Shown here: positions 27,723 to 36,074 of the stretch, piece by piece | How the letters are laid out: each line of letters opens with the position of its first letter | How positions within the stretch are numbered: the stretch's first letter is position 1 | Program-made: the position numbers and the translations under genes | Notes under the pieces: model-generated | The model's database searches: none | The model's input: only the letters and a program-made list of their open reading frames with translations | Told to the model about the DNA's origin: nothing | Origin: Celeribacter litoreus | GTDB taxonomy: Bacteria > Pseudomonadota > Alphaproteobacteria > Rhodobacterales > Rhodobacteraceae | DNA: 64,000 nucleotides | Assembly (NCBI RefSeq): GCF_020165855.1 | Contig: NZ_JAIUFY010000015.1 | Coordinates: forward strand, 1-64,000 | Direction: 5' to 3'

Positions 27723-29333
27723 ATGAGCAAAACACTTCTCGTTGGACTTGATGGTGCGACCTTTACGGTTCTGAAACCATTTATCGAGGGGACCTGCGAA
27801 GAGGGCGTCGTGATGCCGTTTCTCGCAGCTCTGGTCAAAGAGGGCTATTCGGCCACTTTGAAATCGACGGCTCACCCGCTGACCCCGCCGGCATGGACCT
27901 CGGTCGTGACGGGGCGCACGCCGGGCAATCACGGTATCTATGACTTCGTACGTTTTGAGGACATGGGGAACGAGATGTTCTTCACCCTTTATGACTCGCG
28001 CGATATCCGGACCGAGACCCTCTGGCAGGTCGCAGGCCGCGAAAACAAGTCCGTTGTGTCGCTGAACTTCCCGATGATGGCGCCGCCGGTTGAAATCCCC
28101 GGTTCGCTGGTTCCGGGGTTCGTGTCCTGGAAGCACCTGCGCCGTAACACCTATCCCTCCGAGCTCTATGATCGCATTGCGAAGATCGACGGGTTCGACC
28201 CGAAGGAATTGAGCTGGGACTTCGAACGTGAAAGCCAGATCGGCGAGATTATGCCCGATGACGAGCTCTACGAATGGGTGAAGAACCACCTGCCGCGCGA
28301 TGACCAGTGGTTCAACATCGCTGAGACGCTCATGAAAGAGGATCAGCCGGATCTTCTCGCGGTGATGCTCGACGGAACTGATAAAATCCAGCACCAAGCC
28401 TGGCACCTTCTGGATCCGGAAGAGTGGAAGGGCGAACAGCCGGAATCTCGCAAAAAATGCCGCGAAATCGTCGTGGAATACTTCCGGCGCGTCGATGGCT
28501 ATCTTCAGGCGCTCTATACGGCGGCGGGACCGGGTAGCCACATGGTCATCGTGTCAGACCACGGTTTTACAGGCTCCATCAAGCTCGTGCGCATCAACAA
28601 ATATCTCGAAGAAAAAGGCTACCTCAAGTATCGTCCGAGCGACGGGTCCGAGGCCGCAAAACGCCGCGATATGGCGAACTTCGCGAACCTCGACTGGAAC
28701 GAGACCAAGGCATTCTGTCCGACACCGTCTTCTAACGGCGTTGTGATCCGCATGAAGAGCGAGAAGAACCCGAACGGCGTTGAACCGGCAGAATACGAAA
28801 GCTTCCGCGCCCAGTTGATCGAAGATCTTCTTGCGATGACGGATCCGGAGACGGGCGAGCACGTGATCACCAACGTGATGACACGAGAGGATGCCTTCCC
28901 CGGTCCGGCGATGGAAAACGCACCGGACCTGACCGTCGTCCTCTGTGACCATGGCTTTGTCTCTGTTCGTGACCGGTCCCCGCGTGTTGTGTCGCGGCCT
29001 GTGCCGTTCGGCACGCACCACCCGGATGGCGTCTTTATCATGACGGGGCCGGGCGTGAGCCGCGGTAAAAAAGGTGCGGATATGTCGATCGTCGACACGA
29101 CCTCGGTTGTTGCACACGCGATGGGGATGCATGTTCCGGTGGAGTTCGAAGGCAAAGTGCCGGCTGACCTCTATACCGAAGCCTGGTTCGATACGCACCC
29201 GGTTGAAATCTCCGGTCACACGGATGCATCTGCGGCACCGATGGCACAATTGGACAAAGACGAAGACATCAGTGATGAACAGCGCGCGGAAATGTTGGCC
29301 CAGTTGCGTGCGCTCGGATATATCGAAGACTGA
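27723..29333 (+). CDS. Type I phosphodiesterase-like (alkaline-phosphatase superfamily) protein
   Basis: A 536-residue member of the type I phosphodiesterase/nucleotide pyrophosphatase branch of the alkaline-phosphatase superfamily. The first metal ligand is in LVGLDGATF, the nucleophile Thr in PPAWTSVVTGRTPGNHG, further ligands in DGTDKIQHQAWH and VSDHGFTGS, and a late His in FGTHHPDG. No signal peptide or membrane segment, so cytoplasmic. It follows the ACP gene by 24 bases with GGGAGG before its ATG. It could cleave or transfer a phospho- or sulfo-linked head group on the synthase product. Substrate unknown. Confidence 0.83.
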   Translation: MSKTLLVGLDGATFTVLKPFIEGTCEEGVVMPFLAALVKEGYSATLKSTAHPLTPPAWTSVVTGRTPGNHGIYDFVRFEDMGNEMFFTLYDSRDIRTETLWQVAGRENKSVVSLNFPMMAPPVEIPGSLVPGFVSWKHLRRNTYPSELYDRIAKIDGFDPKELSWDFERESQIGEIMPDDELYEWVKNHLPRDDQWFNIAETLMKEDQPDLLAVMLDGTDKIQHQAWHLLDPEEWKGEQPESRKKCREIVVEYFRRVDGYLQALYTAAGPGSHMVIVSDHGFTGSIKLVRINKYLEEKGYLKYRPSDGSEAAKRRDMANFANLDWNETKAFCPTPSSNGVVIRMKSEKNPNGVEPAEYESFRAQLIEDLLAMTDPETGEHVITNVMTREDAFPGPAMENAPDLTVVLCDHGFVSVRDRSPRVVSRPVPFGTHHPDGVFIMTGPGVSRGKKGADMSIVDTTSVVAHAMGMHVPVEFEGKVPADLYTEAWFDTHPVEISGHTDASAAPMAQLDKDEDISDEQRAEMLAQLRALGYIED

Positions 29334-29336
29334 TCC

Positions 29337-29357
29337 GGTGCGCAGTTTGTGCGCACC
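29337..29357 (+). other. Intercistronic hairpin
   Basis: An 8-bp stem, GGTGCGCA (29337-29344) and TGCGCACC (29350-29357), with a 5-base loop follows the phosphodiesterase-like stop. No T run is present, so it probably tunes mRNA stability within the operon rather than ending it. Confidence 0.4.
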
Positions 29358-29379
29358 CCGTCCAAAGTAGAGGCAGGCG

Positions 29380-30294
29380 ATGCCACGCATCACGGTCAAT
29401 GATGTCTCCCTGAATGTCACGCTGCTCCCGCAAAGCGGGCGTGGCGAGAACGGGGTGCCGATGATCTTCGTGCATGGCCTCGCAGCGTCTCAAGCATTTT
29501 GGTACATGGCGGGCGCGCCTCTGCTGGCGCGTCTCGGTCCTGCGACGCTCTATGATTTGCGCGGGCACGGGAAAAGCGCAATGCCGGAGCACGGGTTTGG
29601 CGTTACGTCGATGACGCGTGATCTTTTGGGTCTCATGGATCAGCTCGAAATCCCGCAGGCCAATATCGTTGCGCACAGCTACGGTGGGATGATCGCGCTT
29701 CTTGCAGCTCTGCGACATCCGGAGCGCGTCAAAAGCCTCTTGCTTGCGGACGTCCGTGTGAGACCGCTCCAACAAACACTCGAATTTCCTGCGCGGAACG
29801 TGCCTCCGAAACTCGCGAAACGGCTCGCGGAGATTGGTATCAACCTCCAAGCGATTGAGCGGCAGGATGACGGGATCGATTACCTCAAAACGGTCGCGAA
29901 TATTCAGCTGCATGCGGGTGAAGAAGCAGATGAATTGCTACGGGAACTCTATAGCCATCCGCAATTGTTCCGCACGCGCCGCAATGCGGAAAAGTGGATT
30001 GCGCTGACGGAACGTGCGTCGTTCATCGACGACATGCGCCATGGGACGAGTTTCAAAGCCGAGGATCTCACCGCCCTCAAGCAGCCGATCCTCGCAATCA
30101 CAGGGGCTAATTCGACCACGGGGCCGTCTGCGCAAGCGCTCAAACGCTATTGTCCGCAGGCGATCGTGAAGGAATTGCCTGGCGTCGGTCATTTTTTCCC
30201 GATGTCTCACCCCAAGCTATTCCTGCGGCCTGCCGCACGTTTCCTGCGTGCGGTGAATAGCGGCCGTTTGTCCGCGGAACAGCTTGCGGAATGA
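29380..30294 (+). CDS. Alpha/beta hydrolase, possible product-release thioesterase
   Basis: A 304-residue alpha/beta-hydrolase-1 protein. The oxyanion-hole segment is FVHGLAAS, the nucleophile elbow AHSYGGM (Ser near residue 104), and the catalytic His lies in GVGHFFPMSHP near residue 270. The start ATG follows AGAGGCAGGCG. It is the last gene of the synthase operon; 22 bases separate it from a convergent gene. As the two synthase proteins have no thioesterase domain, this enzyme may release the chain, but epoxide hydrolase or esterase activity cannot be excluded by sequence alone. Confidence 0.8.
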   Translation: MPRITVNDVSLNVTLLPQSGRGENGVPMIFVHGLAASQAFWYMAGAPLLARLGPATLYDLRGHGKSAMPEHGFGVTSMTRDLLGLMDQLEIPQANIVAHSYGGMIALLAALRHPERVKSLLLADVRVRPLQQTLEFPARNVPPKLAKRLAEIGINLQAIERQDDGIDYLKTVANIQLHAGEEADELLRELYSHPQLFRTRRNAEKWIALTERASFIDDMRHGTSFKAEDLTALKQPILAITGANSTTGPSAQALKRYCPQAIVKELPGVGHFFPMSHPKLFLRPAARFLRAVNSGRLSAEQLAE

Positions 30295-30316
30295 TCATCA
30301 CCTGAGGGTTTCTTGA

Positions 30317-31291
30317 TCAGTCTTTTATGACCCTGATACGTCGCCGGTCCGTGCGTGGCGCCCCTTCGTTTCTGAGAAGGTCGCGGGAGCGGTTGTCTTC
30401 GAGCAGGGTTCGGTTCGCCGCGATCAGATCGGCGAGCACACCAACCGCGAAAAAGATCATTGCCATCAACGCCCCGGCAAGCACAAGCGATTGAACGTGG
30501 CCCGCACCATCTCCATTTGCCACAAACCAGAGAAAGCGCGCGATGACGACAAGGGCGGGCAAGGCAGTGACACCGGCCAGCATCAAAAAGAACCGGAGCG
30601 GCGCATAGAGCACGAACACTCGCAGGATCGTGGCAATGGAGCGGCGGATGTAGCCGCCCATAGACCTGAAAAGCCGCGACGGACGCTCGACCTTGTTCAC
30701 GCGCACCGGGACGGACGTCATCGGGATGCGCTTACGGCCTGCCTGAATGATGGTCTCTAACGTGTAGGTGTAAGTCGTCAGCACACAGAGCCGCGCCGCC
30801 GCCTCCCGCGAATAGGCGCGGAAACCGCTCGGGGCGTCGGGAATGTCAGAGCCGGATGCCCGACGAACCACCCAACTGCCCAAGCTTTGAAGTTGCTTCT
30901 TGAGAGGGGAGAAACTCTCGTTTTCCTTTATCGGACGCGCACCAACAACGATCTGCGCCTCGTTGTCGACAATGGGGCGCACGAGGGCGGGAATGTCATC
31001 CGCGCAGTATTGATTGTCTGCGTCGGTATTGACGATGACATCCGCACCGAGGCGGATCGCCTCCTCCAAACCTGCAGCAAAGGCGCGCGCGAGGCCCATG
31101 TTCGTGCCCATGCTGAGTACATGATCAACACCGGCGGTTCGGGCGATGTCGACGGTGTCGTCGGTGGAGCCGTCATCAATCAGCAAGACCTCGATCACTT
31201 CGAAACCCGGCATGGATTTCGGCAGTGCGGCCAGCGTTTCCGCGATGGTGCCTTCTTCGTTGAGGGCGGGTATCTGAATGATGAGTTTCAT
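30317..31291 (-). CDS. Family 2 glycosyltransferase, polyprenyl-phosphate type
   Basis: A 324-residue GT2 enzyme like dolichyl-phosphate mannose synthase. Nucleotide-sugar motifs are IPALNEEGTIAETL, LLIDDGSTDDT and the DxD-type NTDADNQY. Two hydrophobic segments at about 232-255 and 265-290 anchor it in the inner membrane. Such enzymes load a sugar onto a polyprenyl or other lipid phosphate. It is convergent with the synthase operon and divergent from the glucosylglycerol operon. A link to the lipid system is possible but not shown; it could equally serve surface polysaccharide. No clear ribosome-binding site precedes the ATG. Confidence 0.85.
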   Translation of the reverse strand: MKLIIQIPALNEEGTIAETLAALPKSMPGFEVIEVLLIDDGSTDDTVDIARTAGVDHVLSMGTNMGLARAFAAGLEEAIRLGADVIVNTDADNQYCADDIPALVRPIVDNEAQIVVGARPIKENESFSPLKKQLQSLGSWVVRRASGSDIPDAPSGFRAYSREAAARLCVLTTYTYTLETIIQAGRKRIPMTSVPVRVNKVERPSRLFRSMGGYIRRSIATILRVFVLYAPLRFFLMLAGVTALPALVVIARFLWFVANGDGAGHVQSLVLAGALMAMIFFAVGVLADLIAANRTLLEDNRSRDLLRNEGAPRTDRRRIRVIKD

Positions 31292-31710
31292 GGAGAGGTC
31301 TCGGTGTTCTTTTCGTGTTTTCGCTAGCAGCCAATCCAGACCAAACTATGACACATGCGCGCTCCGAGCATCAGTCATTTGTCCCCAAGATGCGACAAAG
31401 TCACAGTTTTCACGCCCTCTTTTGCGGAAAATCCCGTTTTTTTTCAAAGGCTTTTTCTGCATCGCGGCATTTCTCCTTGACCCTCGGGGGGTGGGTCCTA
31501 TCCTTGTGATAGGGTCAATGTGACTGACCCGTTCGGCCGGGAAGGGGCATAAGTGCCTGATGTGCGAACCGCACGCCCGTGTGTCGACCCGCATGAGCGC
31601 GAGGGCTTTTTGCTCTCCTTGCCCCTTGTCACGCGAACCGTTTGGTCGGTGGGGCGCGCAGAACAAGAAGAACAGAATGAGACATAGAGCCCCCGAAAGG
31701 AGCTCCTGAT
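31292..31710. promoter_or_regulatory. Divergent intergenic region with candidate promoter
   Basis: About 420 bases without a credible gene, between the glycosyltransferase (minus) and the glucosylglycerol operon (plus). A plausible sigma-70 promoter for the operon is TTGACC at 31477-31482, a 16-base spacer, and TATCCT at 31499-31504. Overlapping the -10 is an inverted repeat CCTATC-cttgt-GATAGG (31497-31513), which could be an operator. The 3' 200 bases would then be a long 5' untranslated leader. Osmotic control of the operon is expected from its function but I see no known motif for it. Confidence 0.4.
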
Positions 31711-32841
31711 ATGAAGGATTCCGTCACGGATTCCAGGCCTCACCAGCCATCCATCCCCTATGGCCGCGTCGCTGTGATCGGCGCAGGTAGCTGGGGAACA
31801 GCGCTTGCCATGGTGCTCGCGCGGAATGGCCGCGCCGTAAATCTTTGGGCGCGCCGCCCTGACCTCGCCCAGCAAATCAATGAACAGTCTGAGAACGTAG
31901 ATTACCTGCCTGGTATTCAAATGCCCCGCGGCCTAGTCGCGACTGCCGATCTGGCCGAAGCGCTCAGTGGTGTTGAGGCCGTCCTGATGGTCACGCCGTC
32001 GTCGACGCTCCGGACACTATGCCAAGCAATGCGCCCGCACATGCCAGCGAGCATTCCTGTCGCGCTCGCCTGTAAAGGTGTGGAGCGTCGGACGGGATAT
32101 CTTTTGTCTGAAGTCGTTGGAGAGGAGCTGCCGGGCCATCCGGTCGGCGCAGTCTCTGGTCCGACCTTCGCACGCGAGACGGCTCTCGATCATCCGACCG
32201 CTGCAACCGTCGCGTTCCCGTTTAGCTATGCTGACCGCCTGAACCCGGAAACGAGCCCCGCAGTGCGGATGGCAATCTCGCTCTCCGGCGGCGGGTTTCG
32301 CGCCTATGTCTCTGACGATCTCGTCGGGGTCGAAGTCGGCGGAGCGGTCAAAAATGTGATCGCAATCGCCTGCGGGATGATGTCTGGCGCCGGGTTCGCG
32401 GAGAATACCCGCGCTGCGCTGATCACCCGCGGGACGGACGAGATGAAACAATTGGCTCAGACGCTCGGTGGCTCGCGTGAAACTGTGACCGGTCTTTCTG
32501 GTGCGGGCGATCTCACGCTGACTTGTAGCTCCACCACCTCTCGCAACATGTCGCTCGGCTATCAACTCGGTCAAGGCATCGACCGCCCCTCCTGTTTCGA
32601 GGGCCGTCCGGTCGTCGTCGAGGGCGAGGTTAACGCGGTCTCTGTCACCGACCTCGCGCACCGCATCGGTGTTCCCATGCCGATCTGCGAAACGGTCAAC
32701 GCGGTCCTTCACAAGGGGGCGGACCTGCAAGAGGCGTTCACCGCCCTTTGGGCACGCCCGATTGAGGCGGAGCCCAACGCTCTCGACCTGTCCCTGCCGC
32801 ATCCTGCCCCTGATCTGCCTCTGCAATTCGGAGAGATTTAA
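31711..32841 (+). CDS. gpsA: GpsA-like NAD(P)-dependent glycerol-3-phosphate dehydrogenase
   Basis: A 376-residue enzyme of the GpsA family, reducing dihydroxyacetone phosphate to sn-glycerol 3-phosphate. The Rossmann motif is VIGAGSWGTALA near residue 20; SGPTFARE and the catalytic Lys in GGAVKNVIAIACGM follow, and TCSSTTSRN lies further on. Slightly longer than usual (about 330), with a 15-residue N-terminal extension and an acidic C-terminal tail. It has a strong AAAGGAG site. Placed two bases before the phosphatase gene and upstream of ggpS, it most likely supplies glycerol 3-phosphate for glucosylglycerol. It may be a second, pathway-specific copy rather than the housekeeping phospholipid enzyme. 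Confidence 0.85.
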   Translation: MKDSVTDSRPHQPSIPYGRVAVIGAGSWGTALAMVLARNGRAVNLWARRPDLAQQINEQSENVDYLPGIQMPRGLVATADLAEALSGVEAVLMVTPSSTLRTLCQAMRPHMPASIPVALACKGVERRTGYLLSEVVGEELPGHPVGAVSGPTFARETALDHPTAATVAFPFSYADRLNPETSPAVRMAISLSGGGFRAYVSDDLVGVEVGGAVKNVIAIACGMMSGAGFAENTRAALITRGTDEMKQLAQTLGGSRETVTGLSGAGDLTLTCSSTTSRNMSLGYQLGQGIDRPSCFEGRPVVVEGEVNAVSVTDLAHRIGVPMPICETVNAVLHKGADLQEAFTALWARPIEAEPNALDLSLPHPAPDLPLQFGEI

Positions 32842-32843
32842 GA

Positions 32844-33626
32844 ATGAATGTTCATACGACCGCGCGTCCGGTGATCTCCGCACGCCGCTTTACACTTGCG
32901 ACCGATCTGGATGGCACCTTCCTCGGAGGCACCGCAGACGAGCGCAAATCGCTCTATGACTGGATCGAAGCCAATCGTGACACCGTGGGCCTCATCTTCG
33001 TCACCGGCCGCGATCCCGAATTCATCATGGAGATGTGCCGTGAGAAAGGGCTGCCGTGGCCGGAATACGTCGTCGGCGATGTTGGGACAACGATTGCCCA
33101 TGTGACCGAACGTGGTCACGTGGAGCCTATCCCTGCACTAGAAGAAGATATTGCCGCGCTTTGGAACGATGCGGGCCCGCGTGTGCGTGACGCACTTGAT
33201 GGGCACGCCGGACTGACGCTTCAGCCGACGAACTTCCGTTACCGCGTGAGTTATGATCTGACGCCGGCGTCCTATGACCCGAGCGCGGAGAAGCTCGTCG
33301 AAGAGATGGGGTTCGACTGGCTCATTTCCGACAACAAATATTTCGATGTCCTGCCGAAAGGCATCTCCAAAGGCCCGTCAATCAAACGTCTTGTCGACCA
33401 TCTCGGTATTCCCGAGTCCCGCGTCCTCTGCGCGGGTGACACGATGAACGACCTGTCCATGCTGATCTCCGGCCTCAAGGCCGTCGCGGTTGGTAACTCT
33501 GAAACAGCCCTCACGCAGCGACTGCACGGCTACGAGCGCGTGTATCACGCCGAGGCCCACGGTGCCGCCGGCATCCTCGAAGCCATCGCTGCCTTTGACC
33601 TTCACGACATCCCGAAAGGAGTCTGA
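32844..33626 (+). CDS. ggpP: HAD-family phosphatase, probable glucosylglycerol-3-phosphatase
   Basis: A 260-residue HAD-superfamily (type IIB, sucrose-phosphatase-like) enzyme. Motif I is TDLDGTFLGG with the nucleophile Asp. FVTGRD is motif II. The Lys of motif III is in PKGISKGPS and motif IV is CAGDTMNDLSML. It lies between gpsA and ggpS with spacers of 2 and 1 bases, so the role as the phosphatase that releases glucosylglycerol follows from context. It is not of the cyanobacterial StpA length, so the match is functional rather than by close family. The next gene's ribosome-binding site overlaps its 3' end. Confidence 0.82.
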   Translation: MNVHTTARPVISARRFTLATDLDGTFLGGTADERKSLYDWIEANRDTVGLIFVTGRDPEFIMEMCREKGLPWPEYVVGDVGTTIAHVTERGHVEPIPALEEDIAALWNDAGPRVRDALDGHAGLTLQPTNFRYRVSYDLTPASYDPSAEKLVEEMGFDWLISDNKYFDVLPKGISKGPSIKRLVDHLGIPESRVLCAGDTMNDLSMLISGLKAVAVGNSETALTQRLHGYERVYHAEAHGAAGILEAIAAFDLHDIPKGV

Positions 33627-33627
33627 T

Positions 33628-35127
33628 ATGCCGTCCGATCTAGTTATTGTTTACCACCGCCAGCCTTACGAAGAGGTCGAGGTAGACGGAAAAATCGAAT
33701 ACCGCGAAAACAAGAGCCCGAACGGGATCGTCCCGACGCTCAAGAGCTTTTTTGGTCGCGTCGATAAGGGCGCGTGGATTGCGTGGAAGCAGGCAGATGA
33801 CCCGTCCAACCCAGACTTTGAGCAGGTGATCGAGATCGAGGATCAGTATGGTGACTATACGGTCTCCCGTCTGCCGCTGACTGCTGAGCAGGTGACGAGC
33901 TTTTATCACGTCTCCTCGAAAGAAGCTTTCTGGCCGATCCTTCACGGGTTCAAGGAACGCTACAACTATGACCCTGTCGACTGGCCGACGTTCCGTGAAG
34001 TAAACTGGGCGTTTGCGGAGGCCGCAGCTGCCGAGGCGGCTGAGGGCGCTGTGGTGTGGGTGCATGACTACAACCTGTGGCTCGTGCCGGGCTATCTGCG
34101 CACCCTGCGTCCTGACCTGAAGATCAGCTTCTTCCACCATACTCCGTTCCCGAATGCGGACATTTTCAACGTGCTGCCGTGGCGCAAAGAGATTTTGGAG
34201 AGCTTGCTCGCCTGTGATGTCGTCGGCTTCCACATCCCGCGTTATGTGAACAACTTCGTGTCGGCGGCGCGCTCGCTTCTCGACGTGGAAACGCTTAAGC
34301 GTGAGAAGGTCAGCCCCGAGATGAGTGCTGAAACCTCCGCACTCTCTGAGCAGTCCGTCGTGACCGAGCTCGGCTATGAAGGCCGGAAAATCCGTCTTCA
34401 GGCGAGCCCCGTCGGTGTCGATACCTCGTACATTGAAGAGGTCGTCGCACGTGACGAGACCGCTGAAAAAGTGGCGCGCATTAAGGAAGAGTTGGGTGAC
34501 GCGAAACTCCTGCTCTCCGTAGGCCGCACCGACTATACCAAGGGTGGCATTGAGCAGTTGGAAAGCTTTGAACGCCTTCTGGAGACCCGTCCTGATCTGC
34601 GTGGCAAGGTGCGTCTCATGCATGTGTCCGTCGCGGCGAATGCGAACATGACGGCCTACGCCGAGATTCAGGAGCAACTCGAGTCTCTCGCGGGCAAGAT
34701 CAACGGTCGCTACGGGACGTTTGAGTGGCAGCCGATTGCCCTCATTTCGCGCCCGATCCCGTTCGAGACCCTTGTGGCCTACTATCGCGCGGCGGATGTC
34801 GCGTGGCTTACGCCGCTCGCGGATGGCATGAACCTCGTATGTAAGGAATTCTGCGCTGCGCGTGATGATGATGACGGTGTGCTGGTGCTGTCCGAATTTG
34901 CTGGCGCGGCGGTGGAATTGGCGGCGGCCGTTCCGACGAATCCGTTCTCGCACAAATCCATGGATGGTGCGATCCAGTTCGCCTTGGACCTTCCTGTTGA
35001 GGAACGCCGCGGCCGTATGAAGGCCAACCGTGCGATGGTTGCGAAACAGGACATCCGTTTCTGGGCAGAAGATCAGATGCGCGCCTTTGGTGACACCGTC
35101 ATCGCGGTGGATTTCGCCGCAGAGTAA
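33628..35127 (+). CDS. ggpS: Glucosylglycerol-phosphate synthase
   Basis: A 499-residue GT20 enzyme that joins ADP-glucose and glycerol 3-phosphate to make glucosylglycerol phosphate. The N-terminus [13 protein letters not shown] and [14 protein letters not shown], the segment [26 protein letters not shown], and [14 protein letters not shown] match GgpS of Synechocystis, as I recall it, much better than trehalose-phosphate synthase OtsA. Length agrees (about 499). I chose ATG 33628, preceded by AAAGGAG, not the in-frame start inside ggpP. Cytoplasmic. The terminator follows 24 bases after its stop. The operon provides a salt-stress osmolyte that is common in cyanobacteria and some marine bacteria. 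Confidence 0.92.
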   Translation: MPSDLVIVYHRQPYEEVEVDGKIEYRENKSPNGIVPTLKSFFGRVDKGAWIAWKQADDPSNPDFEQVIEIEDQYGDYTVSRLPLTAEQVTSFYHVSSKEAFWPILHGFKERYNYDPVDWPTFREVNWAFAEAAAAEAAEGAVVWVHDYNLWLVPGYLRTLRPDLKISFFHHTPFPNADIFNVLPWRKEILESLLACDVVGFHIPRYVNNFVSAARSLLDVETLKREKVSPEMSAETSALSEQSVVTELGYEGRKIRLQASPVGVDTSYIEEVVARDETAEKVARIKEELGDAKLLLSVGRTDYTKGGIEQLESFERLLETRPDLRGKVRLMHVSVAANANMTAYAEIQEQLESLAGKINGRYGTFEWQPIALISRPIPFETLVAYYRAADVAWLTPLADGMNLVCKEFCAARDDDDGVLVLSEFAGAAVELAAAVPTNPFSHKSMDGAIQFALDLPVEERRGRMKANRAMVAKQDIRFWAEDQMRAFGDTVIAVDFAAE

Positions 35128-35150
35128 TGCCTCAAAATCGGTACGAATAA

Positions 35151-35190
35151 GAGAAAGCCGCAGCATGGTCGCTGCGGCTTTCTCAATTTT
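35151..35190. terminator. Bidirectional terminator
   Basis: A 14-bp perfect stem, GAGAAAGCCGCAGC (35151-35164) and GCTGCGGCTTTCTC (35171-35184), with a 6-base loop, followed by AATTTTTAA on the plus strand. It closes the glucosylglycerol operon and probably the convergent minus-strand operon ending at 35190. Confidence 0.92.
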
Positions 35191-36074
35191 TAAGCGACGC
35201 TGCCCAGATGGCTGAGGATCGTCTTATGCCAGAGTTGCGCGCCGCGATGATGCTGTGCGGCAGGATCCGTGATGTTGAAGTCCCTGTATTCGCGGGCAAG
35301 TTTTTGCGCCATCCAGTCACGGAGAAACGCCTCCTTTGCTGGCGTTTTCAGAAATGCTGCTAGCGCTGTATTTGGCTGTTTCCGGTTCCTAGGCAGCTCG
35401 CTATTTGCCTGATCGCGCGCCCAGTCGTACAACGCTTGGTCGAGGGTCAGATAACCGTCAGGGATCACCAGAGGGGTCTCGGACGGTGCGGTCGTATTCT
35501 CACGGAGAACCGGCGCGTGTACGCCGCTAAGCTCGAGGAGGTGCGGTGCGGTCTCGGCAAAGTTTTCTGTGAAGCCAACGAAATCGAAAACGCGAAGGAC
35601 ATTCTGGGCGCGGTCTAACAAGCCGCCCGTTCCCGCAAATGTCGGAAAGCGGTCCACGATAAACTGGCAAATCGGGTTCTTCGGGGTTTTCTCGACCCAA
35701 ACGTGCCATGGATCGATGGATTGCCCGAGGTTGGCTTTGTGCCGGCTGAGAAAGCGATAGTTGCTTTTCAGGCGTTCCTCGGGATCGCGCAGATAGGTGA
35801 AGAGGAAGGGCTGCTCGACATATTTGAGCATCTCCTCGTGAACGAAATGCCCCCAGATGAACCGAAGCGCGGCGACGTTTCTAATTTCGAAAAACTCGGG
35901 CCGCCCTTGGGCAAAGTTCTTGTGGAACGAGGTGTTCTGATAGAGCTGCGTCGGCGGTAGGCCCCTTTCGGCCATGCGCAGCAGGCTCGATCCCGCACAT
36001 TTCGGGATGTGGAGGCCAACAAGGGTCGGCGATCTAGTGCCCGCTGCAGTCTCTTCGATGGTAGCATGTTTCAT
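35190..36074 (-). CDS. Sulfotransferase, Sulfotransfer_2 type
   Basis: A 294-residue enzyme of the heparan-sulfate-2-O-sulfotransferase-like branch. The diagnostic PAPS-binding start is LHIPKCAGSSLLRM near residue 20, and the 3'-phosphate site is YLRDPEERLKSNYRF near residue 90. It is not of the same subfamily as the three copies at 5-11 kb. The ATG at 36074 has GAGGG seven bases upstream, and its first 41 bases overlap the end of the large glycan enzyme gene, so translation is likely coupled. This suggests sulfation of the glycan made by that protein. Reading further upstream in frame gives only an Arg-rich stretch that I reject. Confidence 0.85.
   Translation of the reverse strand: MKHATIEETAAGTRSPTLVGLHIPKCAGSSLLRMAERGLPPTQLYQNTSFHKNFAQGRPEFFEIRNVAALRFIWGHFVHEEMLKYVEQPFLFTYLRDPEERLKSNYRFLSRHKANLGQSIDPWHVWVEKTPKNPICQFIVDRFPTFAGTGGLLDRAQNVLRVFDFVGFTENFAETAPHLLELSGVHAPVLRENTTAPSETPLVIPDGYLTLDQALYDWARDQANSELPRNRKQPNTALAAFLKTPAKEAFLRDWMAQKLAREYRDFNITDPAAQHHRGAQLWHKTILSHLGSVA

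Noticed and set aside
33640-35166. A 508-residue minus-strand frame opposite ggpS
   Set aside because: ggpS is certain on the plus strand and the antisense frame has no recognisable domain and no ribosome-binding site.
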